From Camellia lanceoleosa (Eukaryota > Streptophyta > Magnoliopsida > Ericales > Theaceae), in the NCBI GenBank assembly GCA_025200525.1, contig CM045762.1, forward strand, positions 2,418,001 to 2,482,000: a DNA stretch of 64,000 nucleotides, written 5' to 3'. The position numbers were made by a program, and so were the translations under genes. Shown one piece after another: positions 33,028-44,539 of the stretch (the stretch's first letter is position 1; every line of letters starts with the position of its first letter). The notes below the pieces were generated by a model that saw nothing but the letters and a program-made list of their open reading frames with translations, was not told the origin of the DNA and did not search any database.

Positions 33028-33634
33028 AGAGTTACCACAATGGCAACCCAACCTAGTTCACTGGAGATCCCAACCTAGTTCACTGGAGATCCCAAGATCT
33101 AGGTTTAAAGGGACAACTGAGTTGTATACGACTCATAAGGATCACTGGAGAGTCAAACTCCAACCCATTTCTATGATGAAATAGTGATGTCTGCAGCGTT
33201 TTAGGTTAAATAAATACTTTTAATGATTCTTATATCTAGGAATACCTAGTAGAGGATGGCAGGATACTCTTCATAAGAATCACCTATATGAATATGAACT
33301 GGGCCGGTTCTATGAGATTTGTGAAGGGCTACAATTCTCTAGAGCGCTCATGAAAGATTAGGTTGTTTAAGGCTAAAATGAACACAATAGTAAGAACTAA
33401 ACTGTGCCTGGTGATATACTGTGTGAGTTCTATTATCTTGGTTTATACAAACGGCTGAACAATTCAAGACATCATGTTCACTGGGTAGCTAGTAAATCAG
33501 ATAGTGTCTTACAAGGGAATGTTCAAAACCAAAAGCTACCTATCCTTTGCAAAATATTTCCAATTTCTGTACTCTCTGTAATTAGATCATGTTGTTACAG
33601 TTTCTCTTCGTCAAATTCCATTCATGTAGAGGAT
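33028..33634 (+). other. Copia 3' noncoding region
   Basis: Contains a direct duplication of CCCAACCTAGTTCACTGGAGAT (33046-33090) and ends with a purine-rich GTAGAGGAT next to the LTR, a weak polypurine tract. No gene. Confidence 0.6.
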
Positions 33635-34810
33635 TATTGGAATTATGATTTCTATAGGCTTAATTTGGGCAAACTTTGAGCCCAAAATTGAGTGGGTCTC
33701 ACACGTCTTTTGGGATGAGTCCAAAGAGGTGGCGTGTTCCTTGCCGCATGGCAAGTCACCCGGTGAAGATGGTTCATCAAAACCATTTATGAGTGAATGG
33801 GAACTTGACATTGTTTTCAGATTCGTGGAATGGACAATTAGAGAGTAAAATGTGAGTTTCTTTGAATTGGGTTGTCTCACATTAAAATTTGAAGAGAGCT
33901 TGTATGTGTTTATAAGCTCTAGAGGGGAACACTTGGGTTGAGCCTCAAGGGGCACCCCAAGTTTGTAGAAAGAAGGAGTTATGGACAAAATGGGCCTTAG
34001 CACAAACCCCCACACACGTGCTCGCGTCGCCGTCCGTTCGTCCGGCCGAGCAGAGTCGTGTCGTGTCGGGCGTGGGTATGGGTTGTGGGTTGGGTCGGTC
34101 CTAATATTAATTTTTTTGACAAAATTTATTTTAAATTTTTTCAAAAATTCTTGCGGGAAAAATATTTTTTTTAAACAAATTTAATTCAAATTTTTCGCCA
34201 AATTTGAATTCAAATTCTCTGTCTAACTTTGTGCCTCTTCCAGCCCGAAACTAAACTATTTTTAACAGATTTAACTGCCCAGTAGTTCCCAGCAATTCCG
34301 GACAGTTTTTTCCAAACAGATTCAAATCTGAAACTGCTGCAAATCTGTTCAAATTTGAATTGTATCTGTTGCACCTGTTCATTTCAAAATGAGATTTGTT
34401 CGGACAGATCTAATGGTCACCTATCTGCCTATATATACCAGGCCATTTCCAGCAGGTTGTTCAATCTGAAAATCCTTTTCTTGCTTTCCTTTGTGCTCTC
34501 CTTGCATTATTCTACATACTAGTTTTATAAAAAAAATTCAGAGAATATAGAACACAGGTTTTGTTTGCCGTACAGATTGTTTGGAGTGTTACTACAGTTT
34601 GTGTAAAGATCATTGTATCATGAGAGATAAACGCCATTTATCCGTAAGCACCGAAGCAGGACGAATCTGTCTTAAGAATAGAGTATCACACACTCGACTT
34701 GATCTAATTTTGTATTTTTCATTTCGGTAAATAAATTCTATAAGTAATTTATTTTTATTTATTTGATTTAATTTCATATTATTTATTTTACACAGAAAAT
34801 TGTTCCAACA
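33635..34810 (+). repeat. 3' LTR of the copia element
   Basis: Matches 27437-28549. The first bases are altered (TATTGG for TGTTGG). A small extra block (CAGTAGTTCCCAGCAATTCC, about 34270-34290) shows LTR divergence and thus age. Confidence 0.9.
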
Positions 34811-35499
34811 TAATAAGCAAACCATTTAACACATGACATTAACATACAAGTTAATGAGTCAACACAGAAACAAAATTGCTAACATTTTTTTGTTAGTTGA
34901 CATACGTGACTTCTCACTGACAATAGGTTTGGAGAGCCCATTTGGAGAATCTCTACAACAATCCACTCAACAAGTTTTGGTTTTGTTGGGTTGACCTTTT
35001 AATTTTTTTTATTTTTTAATTATTTTAGTTTGAGGTTAAAATTTTTTATTTGTGATGTATTTTTTTAACTTTTATATGAAAAAAATAATAATTATGATTT
35101 GAATGTGATATTTTATCTTATTAACATTTTAATTTTATTTATAACTATTTTAACTAAAAAATCAACTCAACCAATTTACCAAACTAGTGCTTTGTGTGTT
35201 TATCAGATTTTTGGTGTTCTCTTGGTGTTAGTGGTCCTATTAATGTGTCGATTTTAAAATTTTGATAAAACTCATTTGGTATAAGATATGTACTGTATAT
35301 AATTTAGAGTAGTGATTAAAAGTTTTAATTTGAGTTCTAATGATGTGGTATAGAGAGGTGAATGGGCTAAATGTGAAATGGGTCAGGTCCAAGCCTTGGG
35401 TCGGCCCAATCCGACAGAGTCCAAATCCAAGTGGGTCAGGTGAGTATATGGACAGACCAGTTAAGCCCAACTTTATGATCAACAGTCCACCCAAGTCCT
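34811..35499. other. AT-rich non-genic stretch
   Basis: TA-rich to about 35340, then GC-richer sequence (GGGTCAGGTCCAAGCC..) that may already be LTR of element 3. No gene or clear repeat. Confidence 0.45.
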
Positions 35500-36189
35500 C
35501 AAGCACTTGGGCCCAACCCGCAACGGAAAGGCTAGCCCAGCCATAGTCTTTGATGCAGAAATCTGAGCCGAAGCACGAGATAATGGGTTAAGCGGATAAC
35601 GGTCCAACCCATCTCCATGAATGATCTTGAAAAAGGCCGAGCTGAGCCACATCAGTACCGAACTGAAGTACATTAGTACCAAGCTGGAGAAATCCCACAA
35701 GGAAACGTGGGATCTGTGAGTGCAAGCATGTGCAAGTTGCCACCTCAGCTGGTCCCCCACACCTAGAATCACGGAAGTTGTTAAACCAAAGGAATGTGGT
35801 TTGTTATCAGCATGCCTACAATGAGAATATGCAATCAATGACAACTACTAAGTAGTCCCCCACCTGGAGCAATACTGAAATGACACCTAGCAGCATCCAA
35901 GCTCCATGAACTCACCTTGAGAAGCAAGTAAGGAACACTATATATACAACATGAACTTCACATTGAAGGTAACTGAACTATTCCGAGCTAAACCACATCT
36001 ACATACGAATTCAACCTTCTATACACTCCTTCTCCGATCGCTAATTCCCACACCGGAGGGGTTATCCGGCCAACTCCAGCCGGGCAACCCTAACGGTGCT
36101 TCTTGTGGCAGGAGTCCCGATCCTTGGATAGTCCAACTGAGAGCGGAGCCCCAATCCACTTTCATCTAGTGCGGAATTCGGTACGCACA
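35500..36189 (+). repeat. 5' LTR of element 3 (start uncertain)
   Basis: The end ..GTACGCACA precedes a TGGTGCGG primer site. A TATA box (TATATA, about 35939) sits about 250 bp upstream of the end. The start cannot be fixed without the 3' LTR; it could be as far left as about 35340. Confidence 0.55.
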
Positions 36190-36191
36190 AT

Positions 36192-36209
36192 TGGTGCGGT
36201 GAGCGTAGA
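36192..36209 (+). other. Primer binding site of element 3
   Basis: TGGTGCGGTGAGCG directly after the LTR. It has the TGG start of a tRNA-primed site; the tRNA is not identified. Confidence 0.5.
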
Positions 36210-36246
36210 TCACTTTTATCTCTGAGCTCTGCATTCAGTTCCGGCA

Positions 36247-37860
36247 ATGGGGATCGAGGACGTTCCACCTTCAGCACATACTTCACAGACGGAGAAGATG
36301 AAGGACAAAGGTTTGGCACTCCCGACAGTTCTGGAGGAGCAAACTGGAAACAATAATCGAACCCCCGAATCCGTCGAGCATCGACTGCCCTTCGTCGGAG
36401 GTTCTTCTCATCATTTCTTTCTGGAAAAGGATTATAGAGATTGAATTATAGACTTCATGGGACTGGAGATACAGGAATTGAAAGCTCAACTTAAGAAGGT
36501 GTTGGGTGATCCAACGGAAAAGAGGACGGAAGCAGAGCCCTTTCGTTTGCAATGAAGGAGCTCGTCCAGAGAACTACCAGTGAAGAAATTCCCCAAGAAT
36601 GACTCCGGGCAACGAAGCCAACCTATCCCGACACAGAGTGAAGCGGCGAGTAGCCACACACGTGGGTCACGCCGAAGGAGGACCAAGAGGCAGAAGACAG
36701 GTAGTCAACAAACCGAATACCCTCCTCAGGACCTTCGCACTTGGCTGATTGGCAATAGGTAGAACAAGCAACATCGAGATCATCTGGACCGTACTGTTCA
36801 CCAGAGAGAACATCAAGCGCTAGACAGACTCGTCTCTTCACCATTCTCTTCGGAGATTGAGACCATGAGACCTCCAAAGAAGTTCACTCCACCAAAGTTC
36901 ACTTCCTACGATGGGAAATCGGACCCTCTGACACATATCAGCCATTTTAGATAGATGATGTCCCTTTGGAGCCGAGATGAGGCACTGATGTGCAAAGTCT
37001 TCCCATCCAGCTTGGGAGAAACCGGACTCTGATGGTTCGATCGACTCCCCGCTAGATCAATTCATGGTTGGAAGCAGCTCTCCGAAGAGTTCCTGGCCAG
37101 GTTCGTCTCCAATACTAAGATCCCAAAAGAGCCGGATACATTGTTCGGCCTTAGGAAGGAGCAAGAGGAAACGCTGCGCAGTTATGCAAGGAGATACTGG
37201 GAAGAGTATAACGATCTGGAAGAAAATGTGTGCAGTGAGCAGATGGCCATCATGTCCTTCAAGCATGGTCTGCGCCCGGAAAGTAAGTTTAGACAATCAC
37301 TTACCAAGCGCCTGGCCACAGCTTTGAAAGACTTGCGCGCCAGGATTGAGCAGTATGCTCGTCTCGAAGACGACCAGATCGCCATTGAGGTAGTGTCAGC
37401 AGAACAAGCAGCCCGGCAGAAGAAGAAAACGGATCGAGGAGAACACCGAGGGATTGCAGTGAATAAGGTGGATAAGTCCGAATCCCACGAAGCCATTGTG
37501 ACTGTGTTCAAAGAGCCAATCTATCGAATCCTGGAAAAGATCAAGAGAGAACCCTTCTTTGTTTGGTCGCCGAAAATGTTGGGAGATCCAGCTCGGCGCA
37601 ATCAGAAGCTGAGATACACCTACCACCAAGACAGGGGACATATGACTCAGAACTGCAGGGCACTGAAGCAACACTTGGAAGACCTGGTGGCAGCTGGGCA
37701 CCTAAGAGAATACACTGATCAGGGTAAGGAAGTGGCCGAGCTGGAGAACCCACCTCCGGAAGCAAATGTTGAGCATCCACCTCGACTGATAATAAATGTG
37801 ATCTATGGGACAGCGGCTCAAGAATCTGAGGAGGCACTCCAGGAAGAGATCGCTAAGGCA
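36247..37860 (+). pseudogene. gag: gag of element 3, broken
   Basis: A leader frame starts at 36247 (MGIEDVPPSAHTSQTEK), stopped at 36444. The capsid begins at about 36866: PKKFTPPKFTSYDGKSDPLTHISHF with a stop, SLWSRDEALMCKVFPSSLGETGL with a stop. From 37141 there is a long open frame with LRSYARRYWEEYNDLEENVCSEQMAIMSFKHGLRPES, typical Retrotrans_gag. The nucleocapsid knuckle at about 37612-37660 reads YTYHQDRGHMTQNC, so the first Cys of the C-x-x-x-H..H..C motif is Tyr. The frame runs on into protease without a stop, as in a fused Gag-Pol. Confidence 0.85.
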
Positions 37861-38300
37861 GCGCAAATTCAGCGAATCGTATCAGCGGAGCTGGCATCAA
37901 AAAAGGTGCGTACCGTACCTAAATCCCCCATGTGCACTGTTTTATTTACTAGCAAAGATTTAGAAGGCATACAGCACCCACATACTGATGCATTGATTAT
38001 AACTGTTGGGATTGGGAAACGATTCAATGTGAAACGAGTCCTAGTAGATCGAGCGGTCTGGCAAACATCTTGTATTATGATTTGTTGGAAGCTCGGCCTC
38101 TCGGCGACATCTCACCAATGCCGCCCGTTGGTCGGTTTCAATTCACAGCCGGAATGGCCGCTCAGCAGAATAGTATTGCCAGTTGTAGCGGGGACAAAAG
38201 CCCTCCAGATAGAGTTCTTGGTTATTAATACACCATCCCCTTATAAAGCCATACTTGGCCGCCCGTGGATTCATCGAATGGAAGCAATCCCTTCAACCTA
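37861..38300 (+). pseudogene. Protease of element 3, active site damaged
   Basis: TDALIITVGIGKRFNVKRVLVD (37986-38049) leads to the active site, but the expected T-G-S-S/A after VLVD is replaced by a shifted RAVWQT. In the neighbouring frame NILYYDLLE continues the family pattern, so a small indel struck at about 38049-38065. [24 protein letters not shown] (38259-38330) is the conserved C-terminal end. Confidence 0.8.
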
Positions 38301-38529
38301 TCACCAGCTCATCCGTTTCCCAACGGAACACAGAGTAGAGCAGATCTCAAGGGATCAAGTTGCATCCAAACATTGTTTCATGGCAGCATTAAAGGCAAAG
38401 CAGCTCTGCAATCGGGTACAGACGGTAGAAGTGGCCGGACAGGTAGTCTTGGAAGATGTGGGGGGAACTCCAAAGAAAAAGATGGTAGAGGATTTGGAGA
38501 AAGGCTTGATAAGAGAGATGACCCGGAAA

Positions 38530-39464
38530 AGTACTTTCTTATCGGTACCTCGCTAGGCGCTGATGAGAAACTTCAACTGCTAGAACTGCTGAGGGAAAAT
38601 ATGGAGGTATTCGCATGGTCAGCATATGATACTCCAGGGTTGGACCCAGAATTTGCTTGCCACAAGCTCAACATCAATCCTTCAGCTCGACCCATCGTAC
38701 AGAAAAGGCGGAGATCCTCAGTTGAGCACACCGAAGCAGTAATTGCTGAAGTCGAAAAACTCTTGGCCTCGGGAGCAATCAGAGAAGTTCAGTACCCGCA
38801 ATGGCTGTCTAACACAGCGGTAGTCAAGAAGAAGAACGGAAAATGGAGAGTTTGTGTCGATTTCACTTGCTTGAACAAAGCCTGCCCTAAAGATAGTTTC
38901 CCGCTGCCTCGCATTGATCAACTAGTAGACTCAACAGCAGGGCATGAGCGCATGAGTTTTCTGGACGCTTATAGCGGTTATCATCAAATACCGTTGTTCG
39001 GTTCGGATCAAGAAAAGAGAGCGTTTATCACTCCGAGAGGGACTTACTGCTATAGAGTAATGTCGTTCGGCCTCAAGAACGCCGGGGCAACCTACCAGCG
39101 AATGATCACTCAGATGTTCAAAGACCAACTGGGGAAAACCATGGAAGCCTATATAGACGATATGGTAGTAAAAAGCAAGTTCGCTACAAACCATCTCACA
39201 GACTTGAGAGAAGTTTTTACCATCCTGAAAAACCACCAGCTTCGCCTCAATGCCTCGAAATGCGCCTTCGGGGTAGGAACAGGGAAGTTCTTGGGATACA
39301 TGGTCACTCACAGAGGAATTGAAGCGAATCCGGATCAAATCAGGGCAATACAGGATCTCGAAGTGCCAACAAAGTCTAAGGAACTACAGAAACTAGCCGG
39401 AATGGCGGCCACACTAAATCGGTTTATCAGCAAATCCTCAGATCGGATGAAGCCATTCTTTTAG
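38530..39464 (+). pseudogene. Reverse transcriptase of element 3
   Basis: One open frame holds the whole [114 protein letters not shown] (both catalytic aspartates), [28 protein letters not shown]. It ends with TAG at 39462-39464, where a CAG (Gln) codon is likely because the next frame continues as LLRKKAVFEW without a shift. The upstream ATG of the frame is not the polyprotein start. Confidence 0.9.
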
Positions 39465-40000
39465 CTCTTGAGGAAAAAGGCAGTATTTGAATGGAGTAGC
39501 GAATGTACCGAAGCACTGCAGAGTCTCAAAAGATACCTCAGTACACCCCCTCTATTATCCACTCCAGAACCGGGAGAGGAGTTGTACCTCTATCTAGTAG
39601 TCTCAGATCACGCCGTAAGCGCAGTATTAATTCGAGAAGTTGACAAAGAACAGAGACCAGTATATTATGTTAGTAAGACTTTACTAGACGCCGAGACACG
39701 GTATCTACCATTGGAAAAGTTAGCTTACGCACTGCTTATAGCCTCAAGAAAGTTGCAACATTACTTCCAGGGGCATACCATTAATGTCCTCACTGAATTC
39801 CCCCTCAGATCTGTATTCAGCCGAGCCGATTTCTCTGGCCGAACAGCGAAGTGGGCTGTAGAACTTGGTGAGTTTGACATTCGGTATCAACCCAGGACAG
39901 CAATCAAGGCTCAGGTCTTGGCGGATTTTGTCGCAGAATTTACTCCCACCCAGAGTACTGAACCGGGGAATCTGAGTTCGGCACATGTGCCATGCGCCAC
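39465..40000 (+). pseudogene. RNase H of element 3
   Basis: Continues RT after one stop codon. FEWSSECTEALQSLKRYLSTPPLLSTP, LYLYLVVSDHAVSAVLIRE, RPVYYVSKTLLDAETRYLPLEKLAYALLIASRKLQHYFQGH and LGEFDIRYQPRTAIKAQVLADFVAEF match the gypsy RT_RNaseH domain and its end. Open for the full domain; connects to the second RNase H. Confidence 0.85.
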
Positions 40001-40620
40001 TGAACAAGGAAAACCCAGCGTTTCGGAAGCATGGAAACTTTTTTATTGGAAACATCTGGCAACTCTGCGTCGATGGTTCGTCCAATAACCGAGGTTAGGG
40101 GCCGGAGTAGTTCTTATTTCTCCAGAAGGATTTATCTGGGAACAGGCTCTCAGGCTAGGCTGGAAGGCTTCAAACAACGTGGCAGTCTGGCGTTATTGGC
40201 CGACTTATGAAGGCCGAACACTTCGGTCTCAGCCTCCTTGTTTTCAGTGACTCACAACTAGTGGTAAACCAGCTTTCTGGGGTCTATGAAACTCAAGATG
40301 AAAGAATGGCTATGTACGCAGGCAAGGCCAGAGACCTACTTAGAAAATTTTAGTCCATACGAATGGAACGAATTAGTCGGGACAAAAACAGCCACGCAGA
40401 TGCTCTGGCATGCCTCGGCTCACCAGTGGATACAAAGGATGCCAGAAAAGTTTGGGTTGAGTTCGTACCAAAACCAAGTATTGCATCTCCAGTCCTCTGC
40501 AACAACTTAGAGCCGAGCTGGATGGATCCAATATTGGTCTTTCTGAAATCTGGTAAACTCCCTGAAGACAGAAGGGAAGCTAACAAGATCAGGCATAAAT
40601 TGGCTCGATTCTAGATCTCA
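40001..40620 (+). pseudogene. Second RNase H (aRNH) of element 3, degraded
   Basis: Shifted pieces follow the aRNH order: SEAWKLFYWKHLATLRR (where the F-D-G-S/A-S-N motif is expected; the Asp is lost by frameshift), GAGVVLISPEGFIWEQALRLGWKASNN, SDSQLVVNQLSGVYE-like with one stop, ERISRDKNSHADALACLGSPV, then WVEFVPKPSIASPV. The second and fourth acidic positions can be traced. Its presence places element 3 in the Tat lineage. Confidence 0.75.
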
Positions 40621-41756
40621 TCGTCTGGGAAGCTTTACAGACGTTCCTACCTTGGCCCCTACCTCCTATGTGTGCATTCAAATCTCGTCGAGAATGTTCT
40701 CTACGAAATTCACGATGGGATTTGTGGATGCCATGTTGGCAGAAGGTCACTGGCGCACCGAGCCCTAACTCACGGGTACTGGTGGCCACGAATGCAGCAA
40801 GATGCACAGCAGTACGTGCAAAGGTGCGACAAATGTCAGAGGTTTGCTCCACTCATTCATCAGCCAGCCAAAACTCTCACTCCACTCACCAGCCCATGGC
40901 CCTTTGCGCAATGGGGTCTGGATATTGTTGGACCACTGGCGCGAGGCACTGGGAACAGGCGGTTCTTCATTGCTGCAATCGACTACTTCACCAAGTGGGT
41001 TGAAGTTGAGGCACTGGCAAGCATCAAGGAGGCAGACACGAAGCGGTTTGTTTTGAGAAATGTGGTAGTGCGTTTTGGCATCCCGCGGGTACTGATTGCG
41101 GATAACGGAACACAGTTCGATGGTAAAATCTTCAGAAAATTTTGTGCTGACCTCAGAATTGAGTATAGGAACTCTTCTCCAGGGTACCCGCAGAACAATG
41201 GTCAGGCAGAAGCGTCGAACAAAACCATCATCAACGGAGTGAAAAAGTGGCTTGAACATGCCAAAGGCAAATGGGTAGAGGAGTTACCTCACGTATTATG
41301 GGCCTACCGAACTATAGCATGACTCCCCACAGGAGAAACACCTTACTCTTTAACCTATGGGATGGAGGCCATCATCCCGCTTGAAGTAGGTCTCCCAACC
41401 CTTCGGTCTAAATTATTTGAAAGCTCCAGTAATGAAGAAGCCATCGCTAGTTAATCGGATATGGCAGAGGGTCAAGAGAGGCAAATACCGATCGACTCAA
41501 AGCATATCAGCAGCAGCTCATCAGAAGTTTCAACCAAAAGGTTTTCCCAAGGCAATTTATACCAGGAGAATTGGTTCTGAGGAAAGTCATGAATCACAAA
41601 CAGGTGCCTGGTGAGGGCAAACTCAGGCCGAACTGGGAAGGTCCCTATAAAATCGCAGCCGTTGTTGGAAATGGAGCTTACTACCTAGAGGATCTGAACG
41701 GCAAAGCAATACCTCGGCCCTGGAACGTAGCAAAACTCAAGAAATACTATCAATAG
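40621..41756 (+). pseudogene. Integrase of element 3
   Basis: Open frame 40672-41322: HHCC part HDGICGCHVGRRSLAHRALTHGYWWPRM..CDKCQRF, core PWPFAQWGLDIVGPL (first Asp), YFTKWVEVEALASI, LIADNGTQFDGK (second Asp) and NNGQAEASNKTII (Glu), PHVLWAYRT. A TGA at 41323 (a W/R-to-stop change) is followed by shifted C-terminal pieces, ending in the clean frame LRPNWEGPYKIAAVVGNGAYYLEDL..WNVAKLKKYYQ-stop at 41756. The DDE triad is complete. Confidence 0.9.
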
Positions 41757-41853
41757 AATCATCCCCTAACTTTTTTTATCACAATGTAAAGACACTTATT
41801 TGTTGACCAATGCAAATGTTTTCCCACTCCTCTCAGATTCATCCAATGCTTGT

Positions 41854-42060
41854 AATTAGCTTTGATGTTTATCAAATGGAATTAGCTTTGGTTCTTACCA
41901 AACGGAATTAGCTTTGGTCTTTACCAAACGGAATTAGCTTTGGTTCTTACCAAACGGAATTAGCTTTGGTCTTTACCAAACGGAATTAGCTTTGATAATT
42001 ATCAAACGGAATTAACTTTGGTTTTAACCCAGATGGCTCAATTTCAGAACGATTGAACGG
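41854..42060. repeat. 26-bp tandem hairpin array, seven to eight units
   Basis: Units AATTAGCTTTGGT-TCTT-ACCAAACGG. Each holds TTTGGT and ACCAAA around four bases. Two units (first and sixth) read TTTGAT..ATCAAA, so both arms changed together. The last unit has lost its right arm. It lies between the integrase stop and the truncation point. Confidence 0.9.
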
Positions 42061-42162
42061 AATTTAAATTTGGTTAGCACTCAAACATGCTAAGTGGTAT
42101 AGCTTGGTGGAAAAATGTTTGGCAACTAAATTGGAATTTAGCCAAGTATATATTAGCTTTGG

Positions 42163-43077
42163 TCCCTTACGACCCCAGCGTATATATTACCCCAGCCCAT
42201 TTTCCCAAACCGAAGGTGTTTATCCCAGAGAGCCTGGACTTATGCATGATGGGTGCATCTGAACCCCAATCATCTCAAACCCATGAACCCACTACTCCTG
42301 AGCTGATAAGGATGATCGAAGATCTTCAGAGAACTGTGGCAGATCTGGCCTTTGGAGTTTTGGCTCCGTCATCAACCGCATCACATACTAAGGAGTTCAT
42401 GTCAAAAGGCTCCTTAACCTTGGGACGGGCTGCATTGGGAGAAGGCCAATCTCTTAGCAAAGTGGAGACCAGTGATAAGAGCAAGGCAGGGGCAGGCATC
42501 GGTCCCCATGAACACCTTCGGTGGGATATTGAGGCTTTGAAAGCTGAAGGACTGAACAAAGAGCAAGTCCTTGCGATTGTTGTAGAGGCTGTGGATGACA
42601 CTTTCGCCAATCAAGTTGGGGGCAGTTTGAATCAAGGGGCAAGCCGGGAGAAGCGGCTTTGTACCAGGAATATTCCTTTCAACTCTAGTCCCGTTCTCGG
42701 AAGAGACCAGTGAACCCAGTCAGCACCTGTCAATCCCTTTGCCGGTGCATCCAGCAAAAAGCCACAAACCTCAAAATACCCACCTCGAGGCCAGAGGGTG
42801 TTCGCACCACTGTACATGTCTCTCTATCACGCCTTGAGGGTCCTGACAAAAAGGTACTTGAAGCCCACGAGTCATGGCCCTACCAGAAAAACTCCCTCCT
42901 ACCCATAATCCGGCCAAGTATTGTGCCTTCCATCAACAAGTTGGCCACGTCACTGATAATTGTTTCCGTCTTCGCCATGAAATACAAGATCTGATTGACA
43001 ATAAGGTTATCGTCGCACCAGACCCTGCAAAGTCTATCGGCACTAGATCGGTGAACTTGGGGGATAATGTGATGTGA
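42163..43077 (+). pseudogene. gag: gag 3' part of element 5
   Basis: Frame 42087-42713 encodes VPYDPSVYITPAHFPKPKVFIPESLDLCMMGAS (homologous to element 1), then a segment absent from element 1: ELIRMIEDLQRTVADLAFGVLAP.., LRWDIEALKAEGLNKEQVLAIVVEAVDDTF. After a shift the last frame (42874-43077) carries a nucleocapsid module NPAKYCAFHQQVGHVTDNCFRLRHEIQDLIDN and ends at a TGA after SVNLGDNVM. The C-x-x-x-H-x4-H-x4-C zinc ligands are intact. Confidence 0.75.
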
Positions 43078-43689
43078 TTGGGAGGTGAACCACCTGCGGG
43101 CGGCATTCAGTTTACTTCAGATGTGGTGGACGGCATGCACTGTTTTGAGCGATGTACAAATGCTGTTAATTTTGCTTTCTGACTTGGGTATTGGGTTAGT
43201 TTTTGTTGTGTTGCTTCGAGTCTGTCTCCTTATTTTGAGTCAGTCTTTTTATTTCAGGTCTGTCTTGTTGTATCGAGTCAGTCCTGTTTTGTTGAAGTCA
43301 GGTGATTCCGGGAATGTTACCTCGGACATCACTATCTTGTTTTGTGTTTGTCTTTTTGCCTTCTTTTGAGATTTTACGTCGGAAGCCGGTTGTGCCAACA
43401 GATCTTGAATGAAACATAGTGATTTTCACACTCTCGTGTTTATACGCGTGTGCGATTGTACGAAATTCCAAGTGAGATGACAATATTTGACTAAAAGCTA
43501 TGTCTTTTACGCCTTGAATTCATTGCATCGACCTAAGTTTTTCAAGACTTTTTGAACACTGTGGTGAAAACAAAGAGGAAGAAATTCCTTGGGATTTGCA
43601 AAAATTTGATCAATTGAGAGAAAGAGAGGCGTGCTAAGCCCTTAATGAATGAAAACATGCTTGTTAGTGTGAATACTGAGAAGGACCCT
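43078..43689 (+). other. Noncoding spacer of element 5
   Basis: Replaces protease, linker and most of pol. T-rich, without a domain. GAGAGAAAGAGAGGCGTGCTAAGCCCTTAATGAATG near the end is homologous to 9755-9800 just before RT of element 1. Confidence 0.6.
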
Positions 43690-44079
43690 AGCTTTGATCC
43701 AGATTGGTCCTACACTGTCTTCAGCGCGAGCGATTTGTCGCTTTCTTAAAAACTTTCAAAAATGTTTTGCGCGGTCCTGCGAAGACATGTGTGGAATCAC
43801 TCTTGAGATTGTGCAGCCTAGAATCGCTCTCAGCCTCGAGACTCGACCCCTCATTTTCGAACCTTGGACTCAAACTCAGAATGTTCAACGTGAGGCCCGT
43901 GTGGCTAAATCAGAAGCACCCCTCGAACTAGGGGCAAAAAATATCCGATGTACTCAAAGAGCCAAAGGTGGATCCTTCTGCAAATCAATGACACCCATTC
44001 TCCTGGATTCAGATGACTTCAGGATCGCAAAACCATTTGGCATGGACAAAGCTACACTTTTACCCTTTGAGAGGCTCGC
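43690..44079 (+). pseudogene. RT N-terminal stub of element 5
   Basis: The 141-codon frame (43694-44119) contains CRFLKNFQKCFARSCEDMCGITLEIVQPRIALSLETRPL, which corresponds to the start of Tat RT (..DVFAWS.EDM.GI..EI..HRIPLDP..RP). The homology to pol then ends, and about 250 bp later the sequence resumes with the noncoding region after integrase (GAGAGGCTCGCTGGGCC). The catalytic RT core, RNase H domains and integrase are absent. The frame is 97-99% identical in the second copy (55682-56107). Confidence 0.65.
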
Positions 44080-44127
44080 TGGGCCGAAAACCCGGAAGGG
44101 CGACCCAGGCAAAAGTTAGAGCATAGA

Positions 44128-44262
44128 AAAGAATGAAAAAAAAAGAAAAAAGAAAAAAAAATTCAAAGATACACAAATGCAAAAAGAAAAGAAAAGAAAA
44201 ATGCAAAAAAAAAAAAAAGAAGAAGAAGAAGAAAGAGGAAAGAAAAGAATAGAAAAAAAGAA
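44128..44262. repeat. Purine-rich A/G tract
   Basis: Almost entirely A and G (AAAAGAAAAAAG, GAAGAAGAAG) for about 130 bp just after the pol deletion junction; also at 56122-56250. Low complexity. Confidence 0.85.
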
Positions 44263-44539
44263 AAAAGAACAAAGCTCGCAAGGTCGAAAACCTGCAATAG
44301 GCGCCTTGGCAAAAGTTAGAGCATAAAAAGGAGAGGTTAAATACCCGAGTGTACCTTAACCTGAACTACGTAAGGCTTGATTCCCATGTTTGGGATACGT
44401 AGGCAACTTCATTCTGAAGTCCAGCCATAAAACAATTCAAAATTCGATTGTGTCCATGCGATGGTTTTGACCATCCTTGCCTTCTCTGTATCCGAGAGTT
44501 CGGTTGTAATCATCGCTCTGAGGACTGGTCACAATGCGC

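Larger units (their letters stand above)
27437..34810 (+). mobile_element. Ty1/copia retrotransposon, full-length but broken
   Basis: LTRs of 1113 and 1176 bp with TGTTGGAA..TTCCAACA ends. The internal order gag, protease, integrase, RT, RNase H (integrase before RT) defines copia. Many stops and shifts inactivate it. Its base composition is more AT-rich than the neighbouring gypsy elements. Confidence 0.92.
35500..42161 (+). mobile_element. Third Tat-type gypsy element, truncated at its 3' end (element 3)
   Basis: LTR, PBS, gag, protease, RT, RNase H, decayed second RNase H, integrase and a tandem array can be read. The sequence then switches at 42161-42162, in mid-noncoding region, to the gag of the pol-less element, so its polypurine tract and 3' LTR are missing. 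Its coding sequence is better kept and unlike that of element 1, showing a different family. Confidence 0.85.

Noticed and set aside
35951..36169. 72-codon frame in the element 3 LTR
   Set aside because: Lies across the LTR 5' leader after the TATA box, with no domain; likely untranslated or an upstream ORF.
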